This document shows positions 33,787 to 45,604 of a stretch of DNA of 64,000 nucleotides, piece after piece. The position numbers and the translations under genes are program-made. The notes beneath the pieces were generated by a model, which saw only the letters and a list, made by a program, of their open reading frames with translations, was not told the DNA's origin and searched no databases. The number at the start of each line of letters is the position of its first letter. The first letter of the stretch is position 1. This stretch comes from Emmonsiellopsis sp. PD_33 (lineage: Eukaryota > Ascomycota > Eurotiomycetes > Onygenales > Ajellomycetaceae), in NCBI GenBank assembly GCA_032988165.1, contig JANTQF010000190.1, positions 1-64,000 of the forward strand. Direction: 5' to 3'.

Positions 33787-36222
33787 TTATCCCAAGCCAG
33801 CTTTGCTTCTTTTGACCACATGGACCACGGGCTGTAGTATACCCTTATTGTTTAGAGCTCCTAATGCAGTCCCGCTGCTCCATCCCATCTTCTCCAGCAT
33901 CGCACGACCCCTATTTTCTACGCCAATTTCCGGTGCAGAAGCGCCAACAATATCACCATCCATATAGGAAGCAGCCTTCACGTTGCCACGACCCTTGGCT
34001 ATCGGCTTGACCCCAGAACCTCGCTGATGTTTGTCCATCCTACGCATAAACCGCCCGCTCGAGAATAGTCTATCAACATGGTTGATTGACTGTCCCTCGA
34101 AGTTCGGGGTACGTGATGTCTTCGTAAGAATCGGGAAGCGGGACGTGCCGTTGCCCCTAGAAATTGATTTCAGCGACAGCAGGTTTGCCAATTCGTGCAC
34201 AAGCTTGCGGTTTCTCTTGTCCATTGGCGGTAATGATAAACTACTCTCAGTGTTAACCCAATGATTCAACTCTCTAGGGCGGGAATCTAGTTGCATACCT
34301 TCCGGTCGATGATGCCAAGAAGGTCCGTATCTCTTCCTTAACATCATCGAAACTCATACCCTCTGGGTATTTTGCTTTCATATTTATCTTTCCTGGTTTA
34401 GTACCCAGTAATCCTTGTGCCCGTAATTCTTCCCGTTCTAGTTTCTTGGCCTTTTTATTCTTTCGATCGTTTTCCCAGGACTGTTCGAGTTCCCAGGCGA
34501 GGTCGCTGTCCGACAAATCAAATTCTTGTGTTTGCCGTCGCCCTTTTGGTTTCTTCCTCAGACTTGGGCGTTCAAAGTCCATGATGTCAAACGCACCATA
34601 TGGGTCCTGATCGAGAGCATCTGCAAAAGCCGAAGCAGATGGGAAGTGACCTTCCCGGCGCTGAGCCCTTTTTGATTTAGAAGCTTTGACGAATGACTTA
34701 GATTTGTATGCGAAGCCGTCAGTGTTACCATCAAAAAGCAAGACATCGCCAGTCCCCAATCCAAACGAGTCTTGAGTCTGAAGTATACGAGCCATCTGTT
34801 CATCTGTCAATTCCTGGGATTCTTCACCAGACAGCGGACTAGGTTCGACCTCATCGTCATCCTCCTCGTCCTCGTTTTCCGAAGGGTCATTATCCGTGGA
34901 GTCACCATCAGAATCTACCACCTGATCCGCTGCCAACAGCAAGGCATTCTCCTCGAATAATCGGATAGATTCTTCCGCTCCAGGCATTGTTAGATGCTCC
35001 TTTCGAATCCATCGAGCTTCATCAGCGCTTTGGCCCATTCCAATTAATAGATACTGGACACTCTCGTTCCGTTCTCGCATGGAAAAAACACGACTCACTT
35101 CACCGGGGAGCTCGTCAGATGAGCTAAGATCATTCAAGTCTTCAAGATCTGCAGAGCTCCACGACACTGTGCGTGGGCGAACACCTCTTCTCGGAGCCGA
35201 TGTCTCTTCCATGGCTGCTTCAGAATCTTCGTCGCTGGTATCATCATCCATCATGTTCGCTATATAATCAGCCAATATCTCTGAGTCATCGGAATCTTCG
35301 GAGTCCCATTTCGGTCCAATAGGTTTGAGATTCTTGCGAGGTCGAGAACGGTTTGGTTTTCCGCTCAGGCTTATGAAGTCGTCCGGTTTCGTTTTACTGT
35401 GGAATGCAGGCCGAGAGGTATGGAATATTGATGGCTCAGGTTCGGTGGTAAAGGTCCCAGATGCCGTGGGAGATATGACGAGATCATCTGGGGGGGGGAG
35501 GGTGGGTTGAATATGGGAATTTTGTTGTGTACTATGATCGAAAGAATATTGTGGTCGCCTCCCTCTCCCTTTGAAAACTATTTCATCCTCACTCGAGCTC
35601 GATCGAGGGGAGTCAGGTATGACTGGAATGGTAGGATTTTCAAATCGCAGGTGCGCCGGAGGATCCTCTCCCTTGCGGTCTATGAAAAACATGTCACTCA
35701 TGTCTTCATCAGCAACCATCGGCGCGTTTCCATCCTCATCATCTCTCGCGTCTTGCTCAGTTTTCTCCTCAGGAGAACAATCTGGCGGGCTTTGGCGTTC
35801 TTCCTTTTTAGAATCGGCTGGGTCGTCACCGGTTTCGGGTAGCGTGTTATTGCTGTCAGGATCGTTCAAGGTTTCTGGATCGTCTAGTACCATGTCGCCC
35901 GCACTGACAAATTTTATCCCAGTGTGTCGTAACTGGGCGTTGTTTCGCCAGGCCGTGTGGCGTTCAGTATTGCGGGCCTCTTGGCTCATTGTCAGATGCG
36001 GCCCATCCTGGTCTTTAGGCGTAAATGATAGATTAGCTAGATATCTGAAGACCCGTGAAAGAAGCAAAAATGCTTACTGAACCCATTACGGGCAGCTCCG
36101 TTGACATGGCCACCTCCATTCTGGTTGTTGGAAGGCCATCCTTGCGTCGCCACAAGCGACGGCGAGCTTGATCTTGGGCCTCTGCCTCTGCGGACGGTCT
36201 TGGATTTTTTCGATCTCGCCAT
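33787..36222 (-). CDS. sqs1: Sqs1-type R3H/G-patch protein, Prp43 activator
   Basis: Cofactor of the DEAH helicase Prp43 in ribosome biogenesis and spliceosome disassembly. Exon 1 (36222 to about 36,073) starts MARSKKSKTVRRGRGPRSSSPS. The long second exon has the family entry motif GPHLTMSQEARNTERHTAW, acidic low-complexity stretches, FFIDRKGEDPPAHLRFENP, and a basic segment before FDDVKEEIRTFL. The last splice gives LPPMDKRNRKLVHELANLLSLKSISRGNGTSRFPIL, an R3H domain, and the C terminus is a G-patch (GRAMLEKMGWSSGTALG) ending HVVKRSKAGLG at 33787. The G-patch glycines and aromatic residue needed for Prp43 activation are present. Total length is about 770 residues. Confidence 0.92.
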
Positions 36223-36816
36223 TTGGAGTCCTGGCTAAGAGGATCCGGCAGCCCAGCGGGGGTTAACTGCTGTGATGTTGGCGTGGTAGCTGTTGTTGTT
36301 GTTGCTCATAGGAGATTCGAGCCAGGCCAAAACTTCGGATAGGATTCAGGCTGGAGCAAACAGTGCAAACAGTCCCCGCTAGCCCCAGCCCGTCGTCACA
36401 GCCATGCAGTCATCAATCAGCAAACAACGAGGCAAGCCTGTTTTGAATATCAGAATCATCTCGCCGGCCATTTATTCGGTTTGATTTGCTACCGGTAGCT
36501 GGTGCTGCTGCTGGTTTCTGCTTTCTTCTCCTATCCCCGTCTGCTTCACCCCGCAGTTCAGCTGTTGGGATGTGGGCACAACGCCATAGATAAACCTAAT
36601 CCAACAGCTACTCCTCGCCAGCTTTGTTGACGAAAACGCCATTAACACTGTTGACCATTTTTCCATATGGTTTTCTGTCACGTTTAGGTTCGCTGATCGA
36701 ATCGTATCCTCGTTCCCGTTGTCATCGTCCAGGCAGGTCCCTACAGTTAACACCGACCAAACTGCCGGCTTACACACCTCCATGGGGGTATCCCCTAGAT
36801 CTACCAGATAGCAGAC
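36223..36816. other. Divergent promoter, sqs1 and atg4
   Basis: 594 bp with no gene seen. A TTG triplet run lies near 36,291-36,303. Confidence 0.5.
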
Positions 36817-38287
36817 ATGAATAACGTCGATATCGGAAAGTACAAAAGAATCGTGCAGTACTTTTGGGATCCAGAGCCAAAAAATGACGACGAGCCTGGC
36901 TCGTCCATTTGGTGTCTAGGGCAAGAGTATCTCCCATCATCTCCCTCGCAGCCCGATAACGACAAGGAAGAGGATCGAAACGTATACGATAAGTCTGCGC
37001 CAGATACTGGGTCCAACAAACCCGAAACAAATACCTCAGGGCCAGACTGGCCAGCGCCGTTTTTAGATGACTTCGAGTCCAAAATATGGCTCACCTATCG
37101 GTCCAGCTTCCCACTGATCCCAAAATCCAACGATCCAAATGCAGCGTCTTCCATGACGCTAGGTGTTCGCCTCCGAAGTCAGTTAGTAGATCCACAGGGC
37201 TTTACGACTGACACGGGCTGGGGCTGTATGATTCGATCTGGGCAGAGCTTGCTTGCAAATGCACTGGTTATGTTATCCCTTGGTAGAGGTAAATGAATCA
37301 TCAAGAGAGACAACAAATAACACATCATTTCGCGGTTCCAACTAACTTACTTCACAGACTGGCGACGAGGCACGAAGATCGAGGAAGAGAGCAAGTTACT
37401 CTCGTTGTTCGCCGACGACCCGAGGGCACCTTTCTCGATCCATAGGTTTGTGGAGCATGGAGCTTCATCGTGTGGGAAATACCCCGGAGAATGGTTTGGC
37501 CCATCTGCGACCGCCAGATGCATACAGTATGCTCCCTCAGAACAGCGTTTACCCGCGTCCGATTAGTCGCTTACTCTACCCTAGGGCGTTATCGAGCGAA
37601 TGTAAACATGCCGGATTAAACGTCTACGTCACAAGCGATGGATCAGATGTTTACGAGGATAGATTTCGCGCCATTGCGAGTGGAGGCACTGACTCGATAC
37701 ATCCCACCTTGATTCTTCTGGGGATTCGACTTGGGATTGATCGCGTCACGCCGGTGTACTGGGAAAGCCTCAAGGCTTTATTGAAATGGCCGCAATCCGT
37801 CGGGATAGCCGGGTAAGAGATAACTCCCCGATGTACCAGTATCTCCGACTAATCCGGATCTGCCAGGGGCCGTCCATCATCCTCTCACTATTTTGTTGGA
37901 GCGCAAGGCTCCTACTTCTTCTACCTCGACCCCCACCACACGCGCCCCGCACTTCCCTATCATCCAGATGGGCAATCGTTCACAGAAGACGAGTTAAATT
38001 CATATCACACGCGTCGATTGCGACGGCTGCATATCAAAGACATGGACCCAAGCATGTTGATTGGCTTCCTAATCAAGGACGAGGATGACTGGACGAGTTG
38101 GAAGCAGTGTGTGCAATCTGTGGGGGGTAAATCGATCATTCACGTTTTTGATAAAGATGCTTCGCCATTTGGCTATGGCTCGGAAAGGGAAGGGGCGGTT
38201 GATGAAGTGGAAGCTCTTGATGATTATGATGATGACGATGAGAATGGCCATCACACCGGTGGCCAAAGTTCGGGTTCGCAGATATGA
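36817..38287 (+). CDS. atg4: Atg4 autophagy cysteine protease
   Basis: Cleaves Atg8 after its C-terminal glycine and later releases it from phosphatidylethanolamine. Four exons (36817-37288, 37358-37526, 37585-37812, 37867-38287) give a closed frame of 429 residues, typical for filamentous fungi. The nucleophile Cys lies in TDTGWGCMIRSGQ (about residue 137). The Asp/His pair lies in FYLDPHHTRPAL. Supporting family blocks are DFESKIWLTYRSSFP, PGEWFGPSATARCIQ, NVYVTSDGSDVY, VYWESLKALLKWPQSVGIAGGRPSSSHYFVG and MDPSMLIGFLI. The C terminus is acidic. No defects are visible. Confidence 0.95.
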
Positions 38288-38787
38288 AGATCCTGAGCGA
38301 GATATTGATAAATACCAATTCTACGCGTGTCGGATTTCTAGGTTGATAACACTATCGTGAAATGATGCCCTTCATACTGATATAACCACTCATTCGGGAG
38401 TTTGTGCCGGCCGAAAAAGGGATGTATAATCCAAGTTCACGATTCGGATCAACGCGGAAAGAGAAGTAAAGGCATAGATAGATGTTTGTTCAATAATACC
38501 AAAGCATACCGATTCATTGCTCTAGTAAGAGAAGGCAAACGACCCAATCCGGATCGCCTCAACATTCCAGTATTGTACATGCATCAACTGCCCACGAATC
38601 GCAACCATAACGCGTTTGGCATTGTAAAGGAAATAGAAATCAAGCCGTCCCATAAAAACATTAGAGAAAAAACCCACTGAACACCCATAACCACCTCACT
38701 TAGCCGCAAAAGAACATTGACCATGAGGATTGAATAAAAGAAAAAACCATATCAAAGGGAAAAAAGCAAAAAAAGGCGACGAGAAGA
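38288..38787. other. Convergent intergenic region, atg4 and H2B
   Basis: 3' flanks of both genes; A-rich from about 38,720. No gene seen. Confidence 0.5.
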
Positions 38788-39348
38788 TTATTTGGCAGAC
38801 GAAGAGTACTTGGTGACAGCCTTCGTTCCTTCCGAAACGGCGTGCTTGGCGAGTTCACCAGGGAGGATGAGTCTCACGCTGCGATGGAATTAGTAAAAAG
38901 GGCCATTATAAGTGAAGGTTGGTGATGATGTCAGTGACTTACGAGGTCTGGATCTCTCGGGACGAGATGGTGGATTTCTTGTTGTAGGCAGCGAGCTTGG
39001 AGGCCTCAGTGGCGACGCGCTCGAAGATGTCGTTGACGAAGGAGTTGAGGATGGACATGGCACGGTTGGAGATACCAGTGTCGGGGTGGACCTGCTTGAG
39101 GACTAGAGGCGAAGACGCGTCAATATGCATTCAAGATCGCGTCAAAGGGCAAAAAACCAAGAGGATCACAACATACCCTTGTAGATGTAGGAGGAGTAGG
39201 TCTCCTTCCGGGTCTTGGAGCGCTTCTTCTTCTCGCCAGAGGCAGCGGCGGCAGTCTTCTTGCCAGCCTCCTTCTTCTCAGCGGGGGCTTTGCCAGCTGG
39301 GGCCTTGCCGCCAGTGCTGGGCTTCTTCTCAGCAGCCTTGGGAGCCAT
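38788..39348 (-). CDS. htb1: Histone H2B
   Basis: Core nucleosomal histone. Three exons (39348-39177, 39102-38943, 38878-38788) give 140 residues. The Lys/Ala-rich N-terminal tail ([17 protein letters not shown]...) leads into [34 protein letters not shown], the histone-fold block [34 protein letters not shown], and the C-terminal helix [28 protein letters not shown]. The Lys in AVTKYSS is the equivalent of the ubiquitinated K123 of yeast. Both introns are short and GT-AG. It is transcribed divergently from H2A. Confidence 0.98.
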
Positions 39349-40011
39349 TTCGAAAGAGTTTGGAGGGTGGGAGGTGAAAAAACCGAAGTTAGAAGTTGGG
39401 TGAGATGAGTAAAGCGAGATGAGACAGTGGACGGGAGCGTGGGAGGCAGAGAGAGGGCGTGTGGTTGGATATGGAGAGAGAGAGAAGAAGAAGACACAGA
39501 GTCGCGGCGGGCGAGGAGGGGGCGAGTACTTATAGCGCCAGCAGAACGGGCGCCGTGATCTGAGGTGTGCGAAAGAAGCAGAATTTCGATACGGTCACGC
39601 CGGCGTATGATCCGTATGATTAGGGCGCGGCTTTGGTGCGGGCGGGGCGGGCGACGCGGTGGGTGGCGCGTACGGGGCGGTCACGGGCAAAAATACGGCG
39701 CTTACCCGAAGCGGCCAGCCCAGCACAACAAGACGCGGGCTCGGATCTGGCGCGTGATTGGCCTGATTGCGGGCAGCCACTAAGCGAGCTGGTTGATCTG
39801 AGCTGCCCGCGGGCCCAGCGTGACGCCGCGCCCGGTTCTTATAAACCCGCCTCGCTGCCCCTCTGCTTGCTCTGCTCCCTCCCCTTCTTCCGTCTCCATC
39901 TCCTCTCCACGTCTCATCTGCTCATCTGCTCATCTACGCCAGCCAACGCTTCATTCAACTCTCCCGCTTCCAACTCCCAATTTAATACCCGTTTCCCACA
40001 CCTCTTCCAAA
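39349..40011. promoter_or_regulatory. Shared divergent H2A/H2B promoter
   Basis: A GC-rich 663-bp spacer. A TATA box toward H2A is at 39840-39845 (172 bp before its ATG). A TATAAG box toward H2B is on the minus strand at 39534-39529 (about 181 bp before its ATG). An ATTGG (reverse CCAAT) lies at 39757-39761. A triplicated CTCATCTG-like motif lies in the H2A leader near 39,913-39,936. The layout suits coordinated S-phase histone expression. Confidence 0.7.
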
Positions 40012-40538
40012 ATGACTGGAGGCAAATCTGGAGGCAAGGCCAGCGGCGGCAAGAGCTCGCAATCGTATGTACCCGTTTATTTATTCTCTTCGTTTGTCCA
40101 CGACTCTGTCTGACTTGTTTCGTCTCCAGTCGTTCGTCCAAGGCTGGTCTGGCTTTCCCCGTCGGCCGTGTCCACCGTCTTCTCCGCAAGGGCAACTACG
40201 CTCAGCGCGTTGGTGCTGGCGCTCCCGTCTATCTCGCTGCCGTTCTTGAGTACCTGGCTGCCGAAATCCTCGAGTTGGCTGGCAACGCCGCTCGCGACAA
40301 CAAGAAGACCCGTATCATCCCCCGTCATCTCCAACTCGCCATCCGCAACGATGAGGAATTGAACAAGCTTCTCGGTCACGTCACCATCGCCCAAGGTGGT
40401 GTCCTTCCCAACATCCACCAGAGTACGTCCATCCATGCCACGTTCCCCGCACTGGATGTTTGCTAACTTGGTTTTACAGACCTCCTCCCCAAGAAGACTC
40501 CCAAGGCTGGAAAGCCCAGCTCTAGCCTTGAACTTTAA
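40012..40538 (+). CDS. hta1: Histone H2A with atypical C-terminal tail
   Basis: Core nucleosomal histone. Exons 40012-40064, 40130-40422 and 40480-40538 give 134 residues with an exact frame. The N tail is MTGGKSGGKASGGKSSQS, then RSSKAGLAFPVGRVHRLLRKGNYAQRV. The acidic-patch helix LEYLAAEILELAGNAARDNKK is intact, followed by RIIPRHLQLAIRNDEELNKLLG and VLPNIHQNLLPKKTPKAGK. The tail ends PSSSLEL instead of the SQEL/SQE motif normal in fungal H2A, so the Ser-Gln phosphorylated by Mec1/Tel1 is not present in this copy. The codons are clear and the change cannot be explained by one indel. Confidence 0.97.
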
Positions 40539-41274
40539 GCGTTTTCTTTTTCTTTTTAATGTTGATTTTCTTTGTTTTTATTCGGCGCGGTCTGGGTTTT
40601 CTGATGTGATCATGGGATTCTGGTTGGGCAAGTTTATGGCTCTTGTTTTTATGGTGTATATTACGTCTCTGGTAGCAACTGGTGCGGGTGGCGACCTCGG
40701 GGTGTATCGCCCTCGTGAGCATATGCGTGCTGTTGATCTTGCGTTTCTAGCTTGATCCTTCCAATTAAACACTTCATCTTCTTCACTTTTCTTCCTCGTT
40801 TTCTTCTCTGGTCGATGTTCTTTGTTACGCTTGGCGGGTCAATGGTTCCATTTTGGTTGTTTTGTTGGTTCCCTCCTGGTGTGGTTTTCTGACGCGTTTG
40901 GTTTTGCGTCACTGGTATTTGCTACTAACCGGAGCAGCAACACCTGAATCACCACAAGTCTGCTATTGAGCCCCCATCCCGATTCTATGATAACAGAGGA
41001 GAGCGAATCAGATACACGATTCGTACGCAGATGCATGTAAATTGGTGGGCAGCAACAATTCCAATGCTGTTCCCGGTTATAGTCCATATTTGCCTCCATT
41101 GTCACAGCTTTGATGAAAAATGTTTAGGGACTTTTGCGGACAGGGAAAGAAACCATTCTTTATGGACTTTTATATATGTACATGGGAAGCGTGTATTTAG
41201 ATGTATATTTCAACTGACACCCGAGTGGTAGTAGCAAAGGTAAAATCTGACTATAACAGCATCGTTGCGCTCCC
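40539..41274. other. Convergent intergenic region
   Basis: 3' UTR region of H2A and 3' flank of the complex I gene, T/G-rich near 40,540-40,900. No gene seen. Confidence 0.5.
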
Positions 41275-41970
41275 TTATGCTCGTGTTTTCCCTTCAAGTT
41301 CTCTATCGCGGGCCTCCTCCTTCTCCAGTTCCTCCCGGCGGAGACGCTCAGCATCTTCTGCGGCTTTCAGCTCTTGCGCTATCACCTCGTGTTGTGGGAT
41401 GGGCACTGTATTTCAAAGTGTCAGTATGAACGTCTCGCGTCGCATTATCAATATATGGTAAGGAATTTCCTGACTTTGGAGGATAGGTGCTTCCATGTTC
41501 CGCTCGTATTTCGATCCTGTGGCAAGTATTAGAGATTCACAATTTAATAAACGCAGATGGGGGGTGTAAACTAACCGCCTGGAGCAGTTGGAGCTCTGTA
41601 GGGATCGGGGTGCTTCCATTCCTGCAACAGCTTCTCCGTTTCTTGGAATAAAACCTAACAAGCAATCAATGGCAAATTCAAGTATTTCGAGGCTTTGAGA
41701 CAGAGAGTCCAATGGGAAATCGGTGTAGAGCGAGCCATACTTTCTGTTGTCGTGGATCCCGCACATGTTTATTCGCATCGAACAAGGATCGGATATAAAC
41801 AGCCTGGCCACGCCATAGGTTTCGTTGAACAGCCCAGTCAAGGGACAGTTTTAGGGACCGTCTGTATAGAGACCTATCCAGAGAGAGATACACGGTTAGC
41901 CAATGCTAGACGACGATGGCAGCGTTGAGGGGAATGGATCAACTTACAGCGCCTGCGGGTTGGCAGCCAT
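41275..41970 (-). CDS. Mitochondrial complex I LYR subunit, NDUFB9/B22 type
   Basis: Accessory subunit of NADH:ubiquinone oxidoreductase in the mitochondrial inner membrane. Five exons (41970-41948, 41873-41741, 41654-41576, 41516-41475, 41405-41275) give 135 residues. MAANPQAL splices to SLYRRSLKLSLDWAVQRNLWR, forming the LYR motif (LYRRSLK) used for Fe-S/acyl-carrier contacts. The B22 hallmark follows: a helix with LFDANKHVRDPRQQK, LLQEWKHPDPYRAPTAPGGSKYERN, then a charged C-terminal helix. The fourth intron has a less usual GTCAGG donor but keeps the frame. The N terminus is short, with no cleavable presequence, normal for this subunit. It shares a divergent promoter with kgd2, also a mitochondrial energy gene. 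Confidence 0.88.
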
Positions 41971-42382
41971 GGTGAAGAAAACGCAGAAAAGCGGGACAGG
42001 CGCGGGTGCTCCGACCCAAGAAGGCTGTGCAGACTCCTAGCAACAGACGAAAGGTAACGAAGAGGGTCAATGAGGGGAGTGGACGTCCATTGACCTCTGC
42101 GATAGACTCTGGGCGGTTGGTGTGGTTGACGCTGATGTTCCGGCTGCACGGCTCAGAGATAATCCAGATTCCGGGCCGGTTCCGCTGCTGGGGCTCTGCT
42201 TGCAAGTTCCGCAGCTTCATCTCTTGTTCTTTTAAATATCTCAACCACCAACCTCGATATTTCGGCTCCGCGCAGGCTGTCGTCTATTTTGTTTCTTGTA
42301 CTGCTACTTCGAATTTATCTTGTCCTTTCCAATTCCAATCTACTTGGCCCAAATCAACCACACCCGGTTCAACTTCGCCAAG
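41971..42382. promoter_or_regulatory. Divergent promoter of ndufb9-like gene and kgd2
   Basis: A 412-bp spacer between two nuclear genes for mitochondrial energy metabolism, which suggests shared control. No specific site is claimed. Confidence 0.45.
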
Positions 42383-44358
42383 ATGGCCCCTCGACTACAA
42401 TCGCCGCTTTCCATGTCGAAAAATTTACGCCTCGTCCCTCGATATGCTCTTAGCAGCTCGAGTCGGTCCCAGGCCTCCTGGAGAGCTATATCTTCCCTGA
42501 GGGCGGCATCGCAGTCCAATGGCACCAAATCAGCTCTTTTGTCGCAAGTTCCGTTGAGGTATGTACCTTAATTCAGGTCCTTTGTTTTCGGATCTAACCA
42601 GCCGTCTTGCAGACAATCTATCGGACAATCGAAAAGCTCTTTGTTTATGGGAATCCAATGCCGAACCTATGGTTGATTCACCCCCGTCTCTTACCCCCTT
42701 CGCCGCATTCTAATGGGTTTATAGCGGATTCGATTATCAAGGTCCCACAGATGGCAGAGTCGATATCGGAAGGAACCTTGACGCAATTTTCGAAAAGTGA
42801 GCCGGGCTCTCCCATTCTTTACCATCAGTCTTTACATTCCTTCGATCGATCGATTGAACTTTGCTAAGCGTATCACAGAGGTTGGCGATTATGTGGAACG
42901 GGACGAGGAAATTGCAACTATCGAGACAGACAAGGTAAATTGATGCCATCCGGGTAGATTGTATCTTGTATTTCTATCTGCTCACGACAACCCTCTCTCA
43001 GATCGATGTCACTGTCAATGCCCCAGAAGCCGGTACCATCAAGGAGTTCCTCGCCAACGAGGAAGACACTGTGACCGTCGGCCAAGATCTTGTGAGAATA
43101 GAGCTCGGAACAGAGGCGCCCGAACAGACCAAGGAGGAAAAGGAGCCTGCTGAGAAGCCGTCGAAACCCGAAGAGAAAGCTGAGGCTGCTGCTCCCTCAC
43201 CCCCACCCTCGAAGCAAGAAAAAGCTCCCGAGGCGCCAAAGCCAGCCCCAGCCGCGAAACAACCAGCACCACCTAAGGCGGAACCCACTCAGGCGCCAGC
43301 CGTTCCTGGGAGCAGAGAGGAGCGCAGGGTATTTTATTCGTTCCTACATTGGTCGAACTTTCCACTAAGCGGGTATCTAGGTCAAAATGAACCGCATGCG
43401 ACTACGGATCGCAGAGCGCCTGAAGCAGTCTCAAAACACCGCCGCATCTCTCACCACGTTCAATGAGGTTGACATGTCGGCCCTCATGGAATTCCGCAAG
43501 CTCTACAAGGATGACATCTTGAAGAAGACTGGCGTCAAGTTGGGCTTTATGAGTGCCTTCTCCAAGGCCGCTGTTCTGGCAATGAAAGATGTCCCCGCCG
43601 CCAATGCATCGATTGAAGGTCCCAATGGCGGCGACACTATTGTCTACAGGGACTATGTCGATATCAGTGTTGCAGTGGCGACAGAGAAGGGCCTTGTCAC
43701 TCCTGTCGTCCGGAATGTCGAGTCGATGGAGCTTGTCGGGATTGAGAAAACGATCGCGGATTTGGGCAAGAAGGTATGTACCATGCTAATTTGTTGACTC
43801 TGTGGTTCATGCTGATTCGTGACGTAAAGGCCCGTGACAACAAATTGACCATCGAGGATATGGCTGGCGGCACTTTCACCATTAGCAACGTAAGCTAGTA
43901 CCTGGGACCCCATCTTCACTGACATGCCACTAATCTTCTATATAGGGCGGTGTTTTCGGTTCCTTAATGGGCACCCCCATTATCAACCTTCCACAGACTG
44001 GTAGGTTATCCGCCTTTGTTCCGCCCCTTTGTTTTCCGTATACTTACTATATTCGCAGGTGTCCTTGGCCTCCACGCTATCAAGGACCGACCCGTGGTCA
44101 TCAACGGGAAGATCGAAATTAGACCGGTATGTTCTTCGGATAACGTTCTCTAGCCTATATATGTTTTTGACTAACATGTGTCTCTAGATGATGTACCTTG
44201 CATTGACTTATGATCACCGTCTTCTGGATGGTCGGGAAGCCGTTACCTTCTTGATTAAGGTATGTAGTGCATTTTCCCTGGCAAATCTTCATGCTTTGCT
44301 AACTCTTTTGCAGATCAAGGAGTATATCGAGGACCCACGGCGGATGCTGTTGGCGTAG
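42383..44358 (+). CDS. kgd2: Dihydrolipoyl succinyltransferase (E2 of 2-oxoglutarate dehydrogenase)
   Basis: Core E2 enzyme of the mitochondrial 2-oxoglutarate dehydrogenase complex in the TCA cycle. Eleven exons (first 42383-42558, last 44314-44358) sum to 460 residues exactly. The N terminus is a Ser/Arg-rich mitochondrial presequence. The lipoyl domain follows: IIKVPQMAESISEGTL...VGDYVERDEEIATIETDKIDVTV, with the lipoylated Lys in ETDK. A Pro/Ala/Lys/Glu-rich linker (about residues 155-225) has no recognisable E1/E3-binding domain, as in E2o. The catalytic acyltransferase domain starts MNRMRLRIAERLKQSQNTAA and has SAFSKAAVLAM, LVTPVVRNVE, GGTFTISNGGVFGSLMGTPI and the active-site DHRLLDGREAV. 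The C terminus is YIEDPRRMLLA. Confidence 0.97.
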
Positions 44359-45604
44359 ACTACCCCACGCCGCTGTAGTTTCCTTTGGGGCCTAGTAGTG
44401 ACGCCGTTCGTTTGTGTCCATTTGTAGAGTAGGCGTAAACAGAGGTTGTCTTACTATTCTTTTGCTGTAGCAACTACGGGGCAGTATATGCAATAAATTG
44501 ATTGCCGCCTTGTGATGTTGCGTTGGATGGGGCATCTGACCGCGTTGCGGTTTTGGCTGGTGGCATTGTACATACATATTGTGTTGATTTATGGGATATT
44601 TTTTCATATGTTTATGTATTTGCTGTGACCTGCATATTTCTATCCTCTATCTGCTTGTTTTTATTTCTAGTACTCCAGACGCGGTGGGGGGGACACCATT
44701 AGCTGTGGGTGGGTAGCGGGCAATGTCCCTTTTTAATGGTGTTGTAATAACTATGGCACTTATGATCCAGTCTGCTTCATTGTATTGCCATTAACTCAAG
44801 GACTATTACATATTAGCCCTTTACTTGTTGTCCAGTTTTCATTTCATGTTTCTCCGTAAGACTAGGCTTTTTGTATGGATCTTTCGTTTTCGGTGAACCT
44901 GTTCCACGGTGTTGGTTGCCATGCATGTCCTATCTTCAAAGATATATATATCAAGCCCACCGCCACCAACCCAACCGCCACCAACCACGACACATGGACT
45001 GGACAAAAAAAATCACACACATATGAATAAGATGAAAATGAGAAGTATACCACAATCAAGGGCATGAATCCCTGTACACAAGAGAATGTCCTTGACATCT
45101 CAGTCCACTGCAACGGCTCATAACCAAAGAAAACCATGATATCAGTCGCCAGCCCACATCACACGGCATATAAGAATGCAATTACACTGGCCCAGAAACA
45201 AGCCTCTATAACTATACCCATGATCGAGATAGGGGAAAAGGTGAGAACCAGCGACACTCCAATCTGGGATTGTACAAATAGACCCACAGTAGCACTCAAC
45301 CAAGGACATGCATTTCTCATAAATGCGAGGAAATAAAACATAGAGGAGACATGAAGCAAGAAAATAGAAGTGCACAGTTAGGGCAAGTGGGTGTTATTAA
45401 CCAAGAGAGCTATATAGTTGATATATGGAAGCAAGATCCCGCAACATACAATTGTAGCAGAAAAAAAATTGCCAATGATGCAACAGAGGCCCCCAACGTG
45501 TAACCAAACCCCAACCAAACCAGAACAACCAGAATGTATGCCATCTATGGGGCTGCCGGCATGTAGGCCGGGAGGACCGGTAAGAGGAATGAAGCGGCCG
45601 AAGA
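44359..45604. other. Convergent intergenic region, 1.25 kb
   Basis: Lies between the 3' ends of kgd2 and the lactonase-like gene. No conserved coding signal, tRNA or repeat family recognised on either strand. Confidence 0.5.
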
